Shown one piece after another: positions 24,088 to 34,063 of a stretch of DNA of 64,000 bases. The DNA is from Rhabdonatronobacter sediminivivens (lineage in GTDB: Bacteria > Pseudomonadota > Alphaproteobacteria > Rhodobacterales > Rhodobacteraceae): assembly GCF_013415485.1 (NCBI RefSeq), contig NZ_JACBXS010000004.1, forward strand, positions 62,001-126,000. The letters are read 5' to 3'. A program made the translations under genes and the position numbers. The first letter of the stretch is position 1; every line of letters begins with the position of its first letter. Below the pieces are notes generated by a model. It was not told the DNA's origin. It saw nothing but the letters and a program-made list of their open reading frames with translations, and ran no database searches.

Positions 24088-24103
24088 CCCTATGCAGGCC
24101 GCG

Positions 24104-25135
24104 ATGACCGATCTTTCCGATACTGTTGCCAACCGCTCGGCGCGCGAATGGCTTTCCGTTCTCGCCAGATACCGTGATCCGTCGACCCGGCGCAGCCTGT
24201 TCGAACTTGCGGTGACGCTTGTGCCGTTTCTTGCGCTTTGGGCGCTGGCATGGGCGGCACTGTCCATCAGCCCGTGGCTGGCGCTGGCGGTGGGGGTCCT
24301 GAACGGGGGGTTTCTGGTTCGCATCTTCATCATCCAGCATGATTGCGGGCATGGCGCTTTTCTGCGCAACCGCACAGCACAGGACTGGATCGGGCGAATT
24401 CTGGGCGTGCTGACGCTGACGCCCTATGCCGTCTGGCGGCGCACCCATGCGATCCACCACGCCCATCACGGCGATCTGGACCATCGTGGCATCGGCGACG
24501 TGGTCACCCTGACGGTCGAGGAATACCGCGCCCGCAGCCCCTTTGGCCGGTTCATGTACCGGCTTTACCGCCATCCGCTGGTGCTGTTCGTTCTGGGGCC
24601 CAGCTATCTGTTCATCCTGCAGAACCGCTTGCCGCTGGGACTGATGAACCAGGGCTGGCGCTACTGGACATCGGCCATGGGCACCAATGCGATGATCGGC
24701 ATTGCACTGGGGCTGATCATCTGGTTCGGGGGGTTCTGGCCGGTGCTGGTGATCTTCCTGCCCACCTCGGTGATTGCGGCAACCATCGGGGTCTGGCTGT
24801 TCTATGTTCAGCACCAGTTCGAGGAAACCCACTGGTCAAAGGGCGAGGACTGGGATCTGCACGATGCCGCGCTGAAAGGCAGCTCGCATTATGTGTTGCC
24901 CCAGCCGCTGCGCTGGCTGTCGGGCAATATCGGCATCCACCATGTGCATCACCTCTACAGCCGCATTCCCTTCTACCGCCTGCCCGAGGTCATTCGCCAC
25001 CATGCGGAACTGGCCGATGTCCAGCGGCTGACCATCTGTGACAGCCTGCGCACCGTCGGCCTGCATCTTTGGGACGAGGCACAGGGCAAGCTGATTTCCA
25101 TCGATGAGGCCAAGCAGCGCTACCGCCTCGCCTGA
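24104..25135 (+). CDS. Membrane fatty-acid desaturase
   Basis: A 343-residue di-iron membrane desaturase. Three histidine boxes are present: HDCGH (79-83), HAIHHAHH (115-122) and HHVHH near residue 275, between pairs of hydrophobic segments. This fits the acyl-lipid delta-12/omega-type desaturases that insert double bonds into membrane lipids, using electrons from ferredoxin or cytochrome. The fpr gene 278 bp upstream could supply them. The start is MTDLSD (24104) or four codons earlier at 24092; longer readings begin in non-coding-looking sequence. The product position cannot be predicted from sequence alone. Confidence 0.9.
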   Translation: MTDLSDTVANRSAREWLSVLARYRDPSTRRSLFELAVTLVPFLALWALAWAALSISPWLALAVGVLNGGFLVRIFIIQHDCGHGAFLRNRTAQDWIGRILGVLTLTPYAVWRRTHAIHHAHHGDLDHRGIGDVVTLTVEEYRARSPFGRFMYRLYRHPLVLFVLGPSYLFILQNRLPLGLMNQGWRYWTSAMGTNAMIGIALGLIIWFGGFWPVLVIFLPTSVIAATIGVWLFYVQHQFEETHWSKGEDWDLHDAALKGSSHYVLPQPLRWLSGNIGIHHVHHLYSRIPFYRLPEVIRHHAELADVQRLTICDSLRTVGLHLWDEAQGKLISIDEAKQRYRLA

Positions 25136-25400
25136 CGCCTGGTTTGCATGCGGGCGTGGCGGTCTGCAATGATCAGGGGTTCTGCGCTGGCGGCCACCAA
25201 CGGCTCCCCGGCGAAAGGCTGGCAGGAGCGCTGCGGTCGGGCAGGCACAAACCTGGTCCTGCCGCTGGCCGCACCGCGGGGCCGGGGGGTCAGCAGGGGC
25301 ATGGCGCACCCGGGGCCTCAGGGTGGCTGACAACCACCATGACCGCCCGGAATGAGGATGTGATCGGCACGGAGCACCTGCAGCGCGCGACCGTCCGAAA

Positions 25401-25697
25401 GGGGCTCATGACGTCGATCTGAGCGCCCATAACCGCCACGCCCGCCGAACCAAGCCGACCATGGCAGCTATGCGGGACCTTTCTGCCGTTGGTCATTGGG
25501 TGCGAAGCCGCGCTGCGTCGGGCCGCGGTGCGGCGATCCGTGCTGTGAGCTATCGTGCTTTATGGCAGCCAGATCCGCAAAACTTCCAGGCTATGCAGTT
25601 GTGGCAGCCAAGTCGCCGTGCCGGGGGGCGGCCCGGCGAGGCGCGGCGGGCTGACGCCCTTGATTCCGCGCCGGGGAGCGACCGCTCCGGGCTCGAA
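25401..25697 (-). repeat. 297-bp dispersed repeat, copy B (inverted relative to 20037-20333)
   Basis: Reverse complement of copy A, about 97% identical over the full 297 bp. It starts 58 bp after the guaB stop codon and reads away from guaB, exactly as copy A reads away from leuA. It occupies most of the 619-bp convergent gap 25136-25754. The remainder (25136-25400) contains no gene, tRNA or recognisable element. Short peptides readable in both copies are not supported as genes. Confidence 0.9.
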
Positions 25698-25719
25698 CCG
25701 GCCATTCAGGCTGCGGACG

Positions 25720-25740
25720 GGCGCAGCCCAGGGCTGCGCC
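25720..25740 (-). terminator. Hairpin downstream of guaB
   Basis: GGCGCAGCC (25720-25728) and GGCTGCGCC (25732-25740) form a perfect 9-bp stem with a three-base loop, 15 bp beyond the guaB stop. There is no T-run, so it is a probable rather than classical terminator. Copy B of the repeat follows directly. Confidence 0.55.
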
Positions 25741-25754
25741 ACGGGTGCGCGCCC

Positions 25755-27245
<1,491 letters not shown>

Positions 27246-27287
27246 TCACGCCCGCCGGGGAATGAAAAGCCCCCCTGCCGCCACAGT

Positions 27288-28460
27288 TCAGTTCCCCTGC
27301 TGCTGCTCGCGCGCGCGCATCTCGGCCTCGATCTCGCGCCAGCGGGCGACGGCGCGGTTGTGATCGGCCAGGTTGGTGCTGAAGGTGTGCCCGCCGGTGC
27401 CATCGGCGACAAAGTAGATATAGGGCGTGTCATCGGGGTCCAGCGCGGCGGCGATGGCGGCGCGGCCCGGGTTGGCGATGGGCGTGGGCGGCATCCCGTC
27501 GATCCGGTAGGTGTTGTAGGGTGTCACCGCGTTGAGTTCGGACTGCCGGATCCCGCGCCCCAGCGTGCCGCGCCCCTGGGTGATGCCATAGATCACCGTG
27601 GGGTCGGTCTGCAGCCGCATGGGCACACGCAGGCGGTTGACAAAGACGCTGGCCACCTGGCGGCGTTCATCGGCGACGCCGGTTTCCTTTTCGATGATCG
27701 AGGCCATGATCAGCGCCTCATAGGGGCTGTCATAGGGCAGCCCCTCCTGCCGGGTTTCCCACAGATCGTCCAGGATGCGTTCCTGGCGCGTGCGCATGTC
27801 TGCCAGCAGGGCGCCACGGTCCGCACCGCGCTGCACCTCATAGCTGTCGGGGGCCAGCCAGCCTTCGTCGGGGACCTCCTCAACCTCGCCCGAGAGGAAC
27901 TCGGCGCGGTTGAGCGCATCCCATATCTGCCAGCTGGTCGCGCCTTCGGCCACGGTGATCCGATAGCGGATATCGCCTTGCTGGACAAAGCTCGCGTATT
28001 CCTCGGGCGGGTCTTCGACATCGGTGCCGAAGCGGGCCAGTTCCACAAAGCGCTGGGTCTGGGGGTCCAGTTCGCGCAGGATGGTTTCGGCGCTGGTCAC
28101 GCCCACGCGAAACAGCACCTCGGACCCGCAGGTCGATGCCCCGCCGCGGGTGACAATATCCATGATCTCATCCATCGAGGCGCCTTCGGGCACCAGATAG
28201 GAGCCGAAGCGCAACCCACCGGCACGTTCGGTGTATTGCGCGCCGATGCGGAACACCGCAGGGTTGCTGATCGCGCCCTGCTCCTCCAGCGAGCGCGAGA
28301 CGCCACGCAATGTGGCGCCCGGCTCCACCCGCAGGCAGATGGCGGTTTCCAGCGGCCCCTGAGCGACGAATTCGCGCTGACCCCAGGCGATCACGCCGCC
28401 CAGAACGGCCAGACCCACGATCATCAGCGTCAGCGCATTGGCTGCGATATGGCGAAACAT
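27288..28460 (-). CDS. mltG: Endolytic murein transglycosylase MltG
   Basis: A 390-residue membrane-anchored enzyme that cleaves nascent peptidoglycan strands and terminates their growth. An N-terminal membrane helix (about 8-27) is followed by a LysM-like subdomain and the YceG catalytic domain. The catalytic Glu lies in the motif MASIIEKETGV, and TDPTVIYGI plus TPYNTYRIDGMPPTPIANPG are diagnostic. The ATG at 28460 overlaps the fabF stop by one base (TGATG), so fabF and mltG form a coupled pair as in many alphaproteobacteria. Confidence 0.96.
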   Translation of the reverse strand: MFRHIAANALTLMIVGLAVLGGVIAWGQREFVAQGPLETAICLRVEPGATLRGVSRSLEEQGAISNPAVFRIGAQYTERAGGLRFGSYLVPEGASMDEIMDIVTRGGASTCGSEVLFRVGVTSAETILRELDPQTQRFVELARFGTDVEDPPEEYASFVQQGDIRYRITVAEGATSWQIWDALNRAEFLSGEVEEVPDEGWLAPDSYEVQRGADRGALLADMRTRQERILDDLWETRQEGLPYDSPYEALIMASIIEKETGVADERRQVASVFVNRLRVPMRLQTDPTVIYGITQGRGTLGRGIRQSELNAVTPYNTYRIDGMPPTPIANPGRAAIAAALDPDDTPYIYFVADGTGGHTFSTNLADHNRAVARWREIEAEMRAREQQQGN

Positions 28461-29722
28461 CACTCCGCAACCTGCCCGAAGATCAGGCTGGCATTGGTCC
28501 CGCCAAAGCCGAAGCTGTTGGACAGCGCGATGCGGATATCGCGTTTGCGCGCGGCGTTGGGGGCCAGATCAAGGGGCGTTTCCACCGCAGGGTTGTCCAG
28601 GTTGATGGTGGGCGGGGCCACCTGATCGCGCAGGGCCAGGATGGAGAAGATCGCCTCGACCGCGCCTGCAGCCCCCAGCAGATGCCCGATGGAGGATTTG
28701 GTCGAAGACATGGTCGCCCTGGACGCCGCATCCCCCAGCAGGCGTTCGACGGCGGCCAGTTCGATCACATCGGCCATGGTCGATGTGCCATGGGCGTTGA
28801 TATAGTCGATATCGCCGGGCGCGATCCCGGCGCGCCGGACGGCATTGACCATGGAGCGATACGCCCCGTCGCCGTCTTCGGAGGGGGCGGTGATGTGATA
28901 GGCATCGCCCGAAAGGCCATAGCCCAGAACCTCGGCATAGATTTTCGCACCGCGCGCGCGGGCATGCTCCAGCTCCTCCAGAATCACGACCCCGGCGCCT
29001 TCGCCCATGACAAAGCCGTCGCGGTCGGCGTCATAGGGGCGGCTGGCGGCCTGCGGGTTGTCGGCGCGCTTGGTGCTCAGCGCCTTGCAGGCGTTGAAGC
29101 CTGCGATGCCGATTTCGCAGATGGCGCTTTCCGCACCGCCCGCGACCATCACATCGGCATCGCCCCACTGGATCAGCCGCGCCGCATCGCCGATGGCATG
29201 GGCGCCGGTGGAACAGGCCGTGACCACGGAATGATTCGGCCCCTTGAAGCCGAAGCGGATGCTGACCTGCCCGCTGATCAGGTTGATGAGCGAGCCGGGG
29301 ATGAAGAAGGGCGAGACCCGTTTCGGCCCCTTGTCGCGGATCAGATTGGCGGTTTCGGCGATGGTCTGCAGCCCGCCGATCCCCGATCCGAGCATCACCC
29401 CGGTGCGTTCGCGGGCGTCCTCATCCTCGGGCATCCAGCCGGAATCCTGCACCGCCTGGGCGGCGGCGGCGATCCCGTAAAGGATGAATTCATCGATCTT
29501 GCGCGCCTCCTTCGGCGCGATCCAGTCACTGGGGTTGAAGCTGCCATCGCTGCCATCGCCGCGCGGGACCTCGCAGGCATAGGTGGTGGCCAGCGCCGAG
29601 GCATCGAAGCGAGTGATCGGCCCGGCGGCGGATTGACCGGCGAGCAGACGCTCCCATGTTGCCTCGACCCCGCTGGCCAGCGGAGAGACAATGCCCAATC
29701 CGGTGACGACAACTCGGCGCAT
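28460..29722 (-). CDS. fabF: 3-oxoacyl-[acyl-carrier-protein] synthase II
   Basis: A 420-residue condensing enzyme that elongates acyl-ACP with malonyl-ACP and sets membrane unsaturation at low temperature. The Cys-His-His triad is visible: TACSTGAHA (nucleophilic Cys), INAHGTSTM (His) and SSIGHLLGAAG (His). The N-terminus MRRVVVTGLGIVSPLASG defines the start at 29722, with AGAGGG upstream; a longer reading is a shadow. It is coupled to mltG downstream. The usual neighbour acpP is not immediately upstream here: a divergent DUF427 gene occupies that place. Confidence 0.97.
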   Translation of the reverse strand: MRRVVVTGLGIVSPLASGVEATWERLLAGQSAAGPITRFDASALATTYACEVPRGDGSDGSFNPSDWIAPKEARKIDEFILYGIAAAAQAVQDSGWMPEDEDARERTGVMLGSGIGGLQTIAETANLIRDKGPKRVSPFFIPGSLINLISGQVSIRFGFKGPNHSVVTACSTGAHAIGDAARLIQWGDADVMVAGGAESAICEIGIAGFNACKALSTKRADNPQAASRPYDADRDGFVMGEGAGVVILEELEHARARGAKIYAEVLGYGLSGDAYHITAPSEDGDGAYRSMVNAVRRAGIAPGDIDYINAHGTSTMADVIELAAVERLLGDAASRATMSSTKSSIGHLLGAAGAVEAIFSILALRDQVAPPTINLDNPAVETPLDLAPNAARKRDIRIALSNSFGFGGTNASLIFGQVAE

Positions 29723-29916
29723 CTGTGCTGCCCTCTCGTTTGCGTGGAATGCCCTGTACTGGCGGGTGAAATACACCGCTTTTCCGGACAGGGAAACCCC
29801 GCCACGCCCCACGCGCGGCTTTCCGCGTGCCGCCCCTGCCCCGCCCGCGGCGGCCCCGGGGGTTTGTTTCCCGCCAAAGCCGCGATACAACACTGCCGAA
29901 ACGAGAGGGAAAAGCC

Positions 29917-30255
29917 ATGAAAGAGATTCGCATCTACCCCGCCGAGGGCACCTGGGTCGTGCGGGCCGAAGGCGCCGTGATCGGCGAAAGCCGCGAAGCG
30001 CTGGAAGTGATCGAGGGTGACGCCCCCTTCGTGATCTATTTCCCGCGCGGCGATATCGCCATGGCCTTTCTGGAACCCTCGGATCAGGGCAGCCATTGCC
30101 CCCAGCGCGGCGCGGCGACGCATTTCCATATAACAAGCCCGGGCGGACAGATGGACAATGCCGCCTACAGCTACCAGTCCCCGCCCGAGGCCATGGCACA
30201 GATTGCGGGCCATATCGCCTTTGACGCCGGCCAGGTCACGGTCGAGCGGGTCTGA
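29917..30255 (+). CDS. DUF427 domain protein
   Basis: A 112-residue soluble protein made of one DUF427 domain. Typical elements are VVRAEGAVIGESREAL, FVIYFPRGDIAMAFLEPSD and the turn HCPQRGAATHFHI, followed by AAYSYQSPP. The family folds as a small beta barrel; its function is not established. The ATG at 29917 is preceded by GAGAGGGAAA. Divergent from fabF. A composite two-hairpin element lies 22 bp after the stop. Confidence 0.9.
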   Translation: MKEIRIYPAEGTWVVRAEGAVIGESREALEVIEGDAPFVIYFPRGDIAMAFLEPSDQGSHCPQRGAATHFHITSPGGQMDNAAYSYQSPPEAMAQIAGHIAFDAGQVTVERV

Positions 30256-30277
30256 TCGCCGCATGGCTGGCGCCGCT

Positions 30278-30340
30278 GGGGGCGCTGCCCCCGTCCCCGC
30301 AAGCGGGGACTCCCCCGGGATATTTGGGCAAGGATGAAGG
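30278..30340 (+). repeat. Composite intergenic element, copy 1 (two hairpins plus conserved tail)
   Basis: In the direction of the preceding gene, a GGGGGC-GCT-GCCCCC hairpin (30278-30292) is followed by a perfect 8-bp stem GTCCCCGC/GCGGGGAC (30293-30310) and then a tail TCCCCCGGGATATTTGGGCA... to 30340. The same order occurs after the kinase gene at 36504-36569 and after ectC at 54044-54124. Here it separates the DUF427 gene from the FAD-linked oxidase gene. Confidence 0.8.
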
Positions 30341-30372
30341 GGCAGACGGGCGCGCATGAAGGGGGCAAGGTC

Positions 30373-31746
30373 ATGGTGGATGACGCCGCGATCACGGCAT
30401 TGCGCGCGCTACTGGGCGACCGGCTGAGCACAGGCGCGTCCGATCTGGCGCTGCATGGCCGGTCCGAAGGGGTGTTTCAGGACATGCCCCCCGATGCCGT
30501 CGCCTATCCATGTGCGACCGGGGAGGTTGCCGCAATTCTGCGTATCTGCGCCGAACACGGCGTGCCGGTTGTCGGCTGGGGGGCCGGGACCTCGCTGGAA
30601 GGGCATGCGCTGGCGCCGCGCGGCGGTGTGACGGTGGATTTTTCGCGCATGGACCGGGTGCTGCGGGTGGCGCAGGAGGACATGTATGCCGTGGTCCAGC
30701 CCGGGGTGACGCGCGAGGCGCTGAACACCGAATTGCGCGCCACGGGTCTGTTCTTTCCGGTGGACCCGGGGGCGAATGCCTCGCTTGGGGGAATGGCCTC
30801 GACCCGGGCCTCGGGGACCACGGCGGTGCGCTATGGCACCATGCGGGCCAATGTGCTGGCGCTGGAGGTGGTACTGGCCGATGGCCGGGTGATCCGCACC
30901 GGGTCGGCGGCGCCGAAATCCAGCACCGGCTATGACCTGACCGCGCTGTTTGTCGGCGCCGAGGGCACGCTGGGCCTGATCACCGAACTGACACTGCGCC
31001 TGCAGGGCCAGCCCGAGGCGATCAGCGCTGCCACCTGTGCCTTTCCGGACATGGCCGCGGCGGTGGCGGCGGTGACGGCGACCATCCAGTCCGGCATCCC
31101 CATGGCGCGGATCGAATTCCTGGACGCGGCCTTTGCCGCCATATTCAACCGCCAGTCGAACGCTTCCCTGCCCGAGGCCCCGCACCTGATGGTGGAGTTC
31201 CATGGCTCTGCGCGCGGGGTGGCCGAACAGGCCGAAGCCTTTGGCGAGATCGTGGCCGAGGCCGGCGGCTCGGATTTCCGCTGGGCGCTGCGGGCCGAGG
31301 ATCGCGCTGCGCTCTGGAAGATGCGCCACAACGCCTATTACACCGCGCGCGCGCTCTATCCCGGCACGGACCCGCTGACCACGGATGTCTGCGTGCCGAT
31401 CTCATGCCTGGCGCAGGCGGTCGAGGAAACGGCGGCCGAGATTGCGGCCAGCGGGATCCCCGGGCCGATTCTGGGCCATGTGGGCGACGGGAATTTTCAC
31501 GCCCTGCTGATGCCGCGCAAGGGGGACCGCGATGACTGGGCCCGCGCCAAGGCCCTGGCCGCGGCCATGGCCGAACGCGCGCTGCGGCTGGGGGGCACGG
31601 TCAGCGGCGAGCATGGGATCGGCATGGGCAAGACCGGCTACATGCAGGCCGAGCATGGCGCGGGCTGGGCGGTCATGAGCCAGGTCAAGCGCGCCCTGGA
31701 TCCGAATGGGATCCTGAACCCCGGCAAGCTGCTTTCCGGAGACTGA
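30373..31746 (+). CDS. FAD-linked oxidase (D-lactate dehydrogenase cytochrome / GlcD type)
   Basis: A 457-residue flavoprotein. The PCMH-type FAD domain (about 30-205) has VVGWGAGTSLEGHALAPRGG and DPGANASLGGMASTRASGT for pyrophosphate binding. The C-terminal FAD-oxidase domain contains ILGHVGDGNFHALLM with catalytic and metal-ligand histidines, and ends GTVSGEHGIGMGKTGYM followed by LDPNGILNPGKLL. It fits D-lactate dehydrogenase (cytochrome) or single-subunit D-2-hydroxyacid oxidases; GlcE/GlcF partners are absent, favouring the Dld type. The start MVDDAAITAL (30373) has a GGGGGCAAGG site. Confidence 0.9.
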   Translation: MVDDAAITALRALLGDRLSTGASDLALHGRSEGVFQDMPPDAVAYPCATGEVAAILRICAEHGVPVVGWGAGTSLEGHALAPRGGVTVDFSRMDRVLRVAQEDMYAVVQPGVTREALNTELRATGLFFPVDPGANASLGGMASTRASGTTAVRYGTMRANVLALEVVLADGRVIRTGSAAPKSSTGYDLTALFVGAEGTLGLITELTLRLQGQPEAISAATCAFPDMAAAVAAVTATIQSGIPMARIEFLDAAFAAIFNRQSNASLPEAPHLMVEFHGSARGVAEQAEAFGEIVAEAGGSDFRWALRAEDRAALWKMRHNAYYTARALYPGTDPLTTDVCVPISCLAQAVEETAAEIAASGIPGPILGHVGDGNFHALLMPRKGDRDDWARAKALAAAMAERALRLGGTVSGEHGIGMGKTGYMQAEHGAGWAVMSQVKRALDPNGILNPGKLLSGD

Positions 31747-31758
31747 CCGCGGGCGCCC

Positions 31759-31860
31759 CTGCGTGCCCCAGCGGGGCACGCAGCCCGGCCCAACGGGAGC
31801 AGCGCATCTTCGATGCGCGCCCGACCGGCGGGAGCCCCCCTGCCCCCGTTGCGCGGGGGC
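31759..31860. terminator. Three successive hairpins in a convergent gap
   Basis: Between the oxidase gene and hdaA lie three perfect stems: an 11-bp stem CTGCGTGCCCC/GGGGCACGCAG (31759-31783), GCGCATC/GATGCGC with a TTC loop (31802-31818) and GCCCCCG/CGGGGGC (31842-31860). No long T-tract follows. Together they probably form a bidirectional transcription end for the two converging genes. Confidence 0.6.
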
Positions 31861-31865
31861 GCAGG

Positions 31866-32564
31866 TCACTCCGCAAGACCGCCGCTCTCCTCATCCAGAA
31901 CCTCGGCGGCGAGGCGGCGGGTGACCGGGCGGCGCCCGGCCAGGGCGCGGCGGTCCAGATCGGCCACCAGCGTCTGTGCGGCGGCCAGTGACCGCTCCAT
32001 CCGCGGCAGCAGATAGGCGATCAGGCTGGGCGTGACCTGCAGCTGCCGGTCGGCAAAGAGCTTGACCAGCACCGCCTCCAGCAGCGCATCATCGGGTGGG
32101 GCCAGCGCCACCACCGCCGTGGCCTGCAGCCGCGAGGCCAGGTCCGGCAAGCCCAGCGCCCAGCGCGCAGGCGGGGTCTTTGCAGTGATCAGCAGCCGCC
32201 CCTGCGCGGCCAGGATCATGTTGTGCAGATGAAACAGCGCCTCTTCGGCGGCAGGCAGGCCGACCAGGGCTTCGGCATCCTCCAGCGCAATATGCTTTGT
32301 TCGGGCGATCAGGGCATCCGGGTCGCCCAGCAACACGGCGCGTGCAGGCAGCACCTGCCCTGCGGCTTCGGTCGCCCACAGATGGGCCAGATGGGTCTTG
32401 CCCGCGCCCTCGGGGCCGGTCAGCACCAGCTTGCCCTGCGGCCAGTTGGGCCAGCCTTCCACCGTGGTCAGCGCCTGGGCATTGGCGGGCGTGACAAAAA
32501 AGTCCTCGCGCCCCATGGCGGCCGGCAGGGGCAGGCCCATCGGTATCTGCTTTGGCGTCATCAT
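31866..32564 (-). CDS. hdaA: DnaA-related AAA+ protein HdaA (regulatory inactivation of DnaA)
   Basis: A 232-residue AAA+ protein homologous to DnaA domain III without its DNA-binding domain. Walker A is GPEGAGKTH; the sensor and arginine-finger regions follow (LASRLQATAVVALAPPDD). The N-terminal GLPLPAAMGREDFFVTPANA includes the clamp-binding-like segment QIPMGLPL. In Caulobacter and Rhodobacter HdaA promotes DnaA-ATP hydrolysis at the sliding clamp and limits re-initiation. The first ATG at 32564 follows GAAGG by eight bases; the ATG at 32594 would overlap no gene usefully. Downstream of and cotranscribed with the PerM-type gene. Confidence 0.88.
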   Translation of the reverse strand: MMTPKQIPMGLPLPAAMGREDFFVTPANAQALTTVEGWPNWPQGKLVLTGPEGAGKTHLAHLWATEAAGQVLPARAVLLGDPDALIARTKHIALEDAEALVGLPAAEEALFHLHNMILAAQGRLLITAKTPPARWALGLPDLASRLQATAVVALAPPDDALLEAVLVKLFADRQLQVTPSLIAYLLPRMERSLAAAQTLVADLDRRALAGRRPVTRRLAAEVLDEESGGLAE

Positions 32565-32580
32565 GATGGCGGCCTTCGGT

Positions 32581-33648
32581 TCAATCGCGCTCATGCCCGC
32601 CCGGCGGATCATCGCTGGGGCGGTAGAGCGCGCTCTCCATGTAACGCGCGACCGAGAATTTCACCAGCACCCCCACGGCCGCGGCCACGGGCACCGCAAC
32701 CAGCATCCCGGTGAAGCCGAACAGCGTGCCAAAGGCCGATACCGCGAAGAGCAGCCAGACCGGATGCAATCCAACCGACCCGCCCACCAGCCGTGGCACC
32801 AGCACATTGCCCTCCAGAAACTGGCCAAAGGCAAAGACTGCCACCACGGCGATGATCAGCACCGGTTCACCCCAGAACTGGAACAGCGCCAGGCCAATCG
32901 ACATCACGCCCCCGATGATCGCCCCCACGAAGGGAATGAACGAGATCACCCCCGCAACCACGCCGATCACCAGTCCGAATTGCAGCCCCACCACCATCAG
33001 CCCCGTGGCATAATACACAGCCAGGATCAGGCACACCAGGAGCTGCCCGCGCACGAACCCCGCCAGCGCCCGGTCCATCTGCCGGGCCAGGTCACGGATC
33101 ACCGGCGCGTGATCGCGCGGCAGCAGCGCATCCACCCGTGCCACCACCCGCGGCCAGTCCAGCAGCAGGTAAAAGGTCACCACCGGCGCGATGACGATGA
33201 ACATCACCACGCCGATCAGCCCCGACACCGCCCCCAGCGCCCCTTCGGCGATGGCCATGCCGCGTTCGCGCAGGGCCTCGCCGATCCCTTCAAGGTTCTG
33301 CATCAGCATCCCGTCTTCGGCCAGCAATCCGGGAAAGCGGTCGGATATGGCCTCGCTCGCCTGTTCGGTCAGGTCCGGAAGCGTCTGGATCAGCCGCCCC
33401 CCTTCAGCCACAAGCGGCGGAATGACCCCCACCAGCACCGCAACGGCCGCTCCGATCATGCCAAAGAGGATCACACTGACCGCCGCCGCCCGCGGCAGGC
33501 CCAGCCGCATCAGCCGCCCCGTGAGCGGGTCCAGGAAATAGGCCATGGCCGCACCGGCCACGAAAGGCAGCAGCACATCATTGAGCACCCACAGCAGCGC
33601 GCCAAAGGCCAGGGCCGCGATGCTCCAGTATCTTGCCTGATCGGTCAT
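32581..33648 (-). CDS. AI-2E family / PerM-type membrane transporter
   Basis: A 355-residue inner-membrane protein with about eight membrane segments of the PerM/AI-2E exporter family. Characteristic parts are LLPFVAGAAMAYFLDPLTGRLMRLGLPRA at the start, a cytoplasmic or periplasmic helical loop (85-150), and VISFIPFVGAIIGGVMSIGLA plus EGNVLVPRLVGGSVGLHPVW in the second half. Family members export autoinducer-2 or act as Na+/H+ antiporters; this copy's substrate is not known. The start is uncertain between 33648 and 33654. It is 16 bp upstream of hdaA in the same direction, a conserved alphaproteobacterial pairing. Confidence 0.9.
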   Translation of the reverse strand: MTDQARYWSIAALAFGALLWVLNDVLLPFVAGAAMAYFLDPLTGRLMRLGLPRAAAVSVILFGMIGAAVAVLVGVIPPLVAEGGRLIQTLPDLTEQASEAISDRFPGLLAEDGMLMQNLEGIGEALRERGMAIAEGALGAVSGLIGVVMFIVIAPVVTFYLLLDWPRVVARVDALLPRDHAPVIRDLARQMDRALAGFVRGQLLVCLILAVYYATGLMVVGLQFGLVIGVVAGVISFIPFVGAIIGGVMSIGLALFQFWGEPVLIIAVVAVFAFGQFLEGNVLVPRLVGGSVGLHPVWLLFAVSAFGTLFGFTGMLVAVPVAAAVGVLVKFSVARYMESALYRPSDDPPGGHERD

Positions 33649-33803
33649 GCGCATGCGGGCGGGTCCGGGTTGTATCCAAAGGGGCATATCATCGCGCGGC
33701 TGGCGCAGGGACGCAACGTCCCCGCGGGAAAATCCCCGCTGGACAGGGGCGGCACGCTGCATATATCGCTGCCAGATCACCCTCTCTTACCGCGGGCCAC
33801 AGC

Positions 33804-34037
33804 ATGAGCGATGACGTCTGGAAACGCGCCGAAATCGACAGCCCCTGCATCAAGGTCTGCGTCATCCATCCCGAATCCCGGCTCTGCACCGGGTGCCTGC
33901 GCAGCATTGACGAAATCACCGCCTGGTCCCGGCTGACGCCCGAGGAACGGCGCAGCATCATGGCCACCCTGCCTGCCCGCGCGGGGCAGTTGCGCCAGCG
34001 CCGTGGCGGCCGTGCGGCACGCCTGAACCGGGGCTGA
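33804..34037 (+). CDS. DUF1289 (Fe-S/zinc-finger-like) small protein
   Basis: A 77-residue protein with the DUF1289 cysteine pattern: SPCIKVC...CTGCLRSIDEI, i.e. C-x4-C and C-x2-C spaced by about nine residues. This suggests zinc or iron-sulfur binding. The following LTPEERRSIMATLPARA is a conserved helix; the tail is Arg-rich. The function is unknown. The ATG at 33804 gives MSDDVWKRAE. Divergent from the PerM gene. Confidence 0.9.
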   Translation: MSDDVWKRAEIDSPCIKVCVIHPESRLCTGCLRSIDEITAWSRLTPEERRSIMATLPARAGQLRQRRGGRAARLNRG

Positions 34038-34063
34038 GCACCACCACCGACTGCGGCGCCCGC

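Noticed and set aside
20037-25697. Interpretation of the inverted repeats plus contents as a composite transposon.
   Set aside because: No transposase or integrase is inside or beside the repeats, no target duplication is seen, and the block includes fpr and an Lrp regulator that look like resident genes. Orientation relative to leuA and guaB fits independent insertion better.
25680-25700. GGTTCGAGCCC-like segment in repeat copy B resembles a tRNA T-loop.
   Set aside because: No acceptor, D-arm or anticodon arm can be formed around it, and copy A has a changed flank, so it is not a tRNA.
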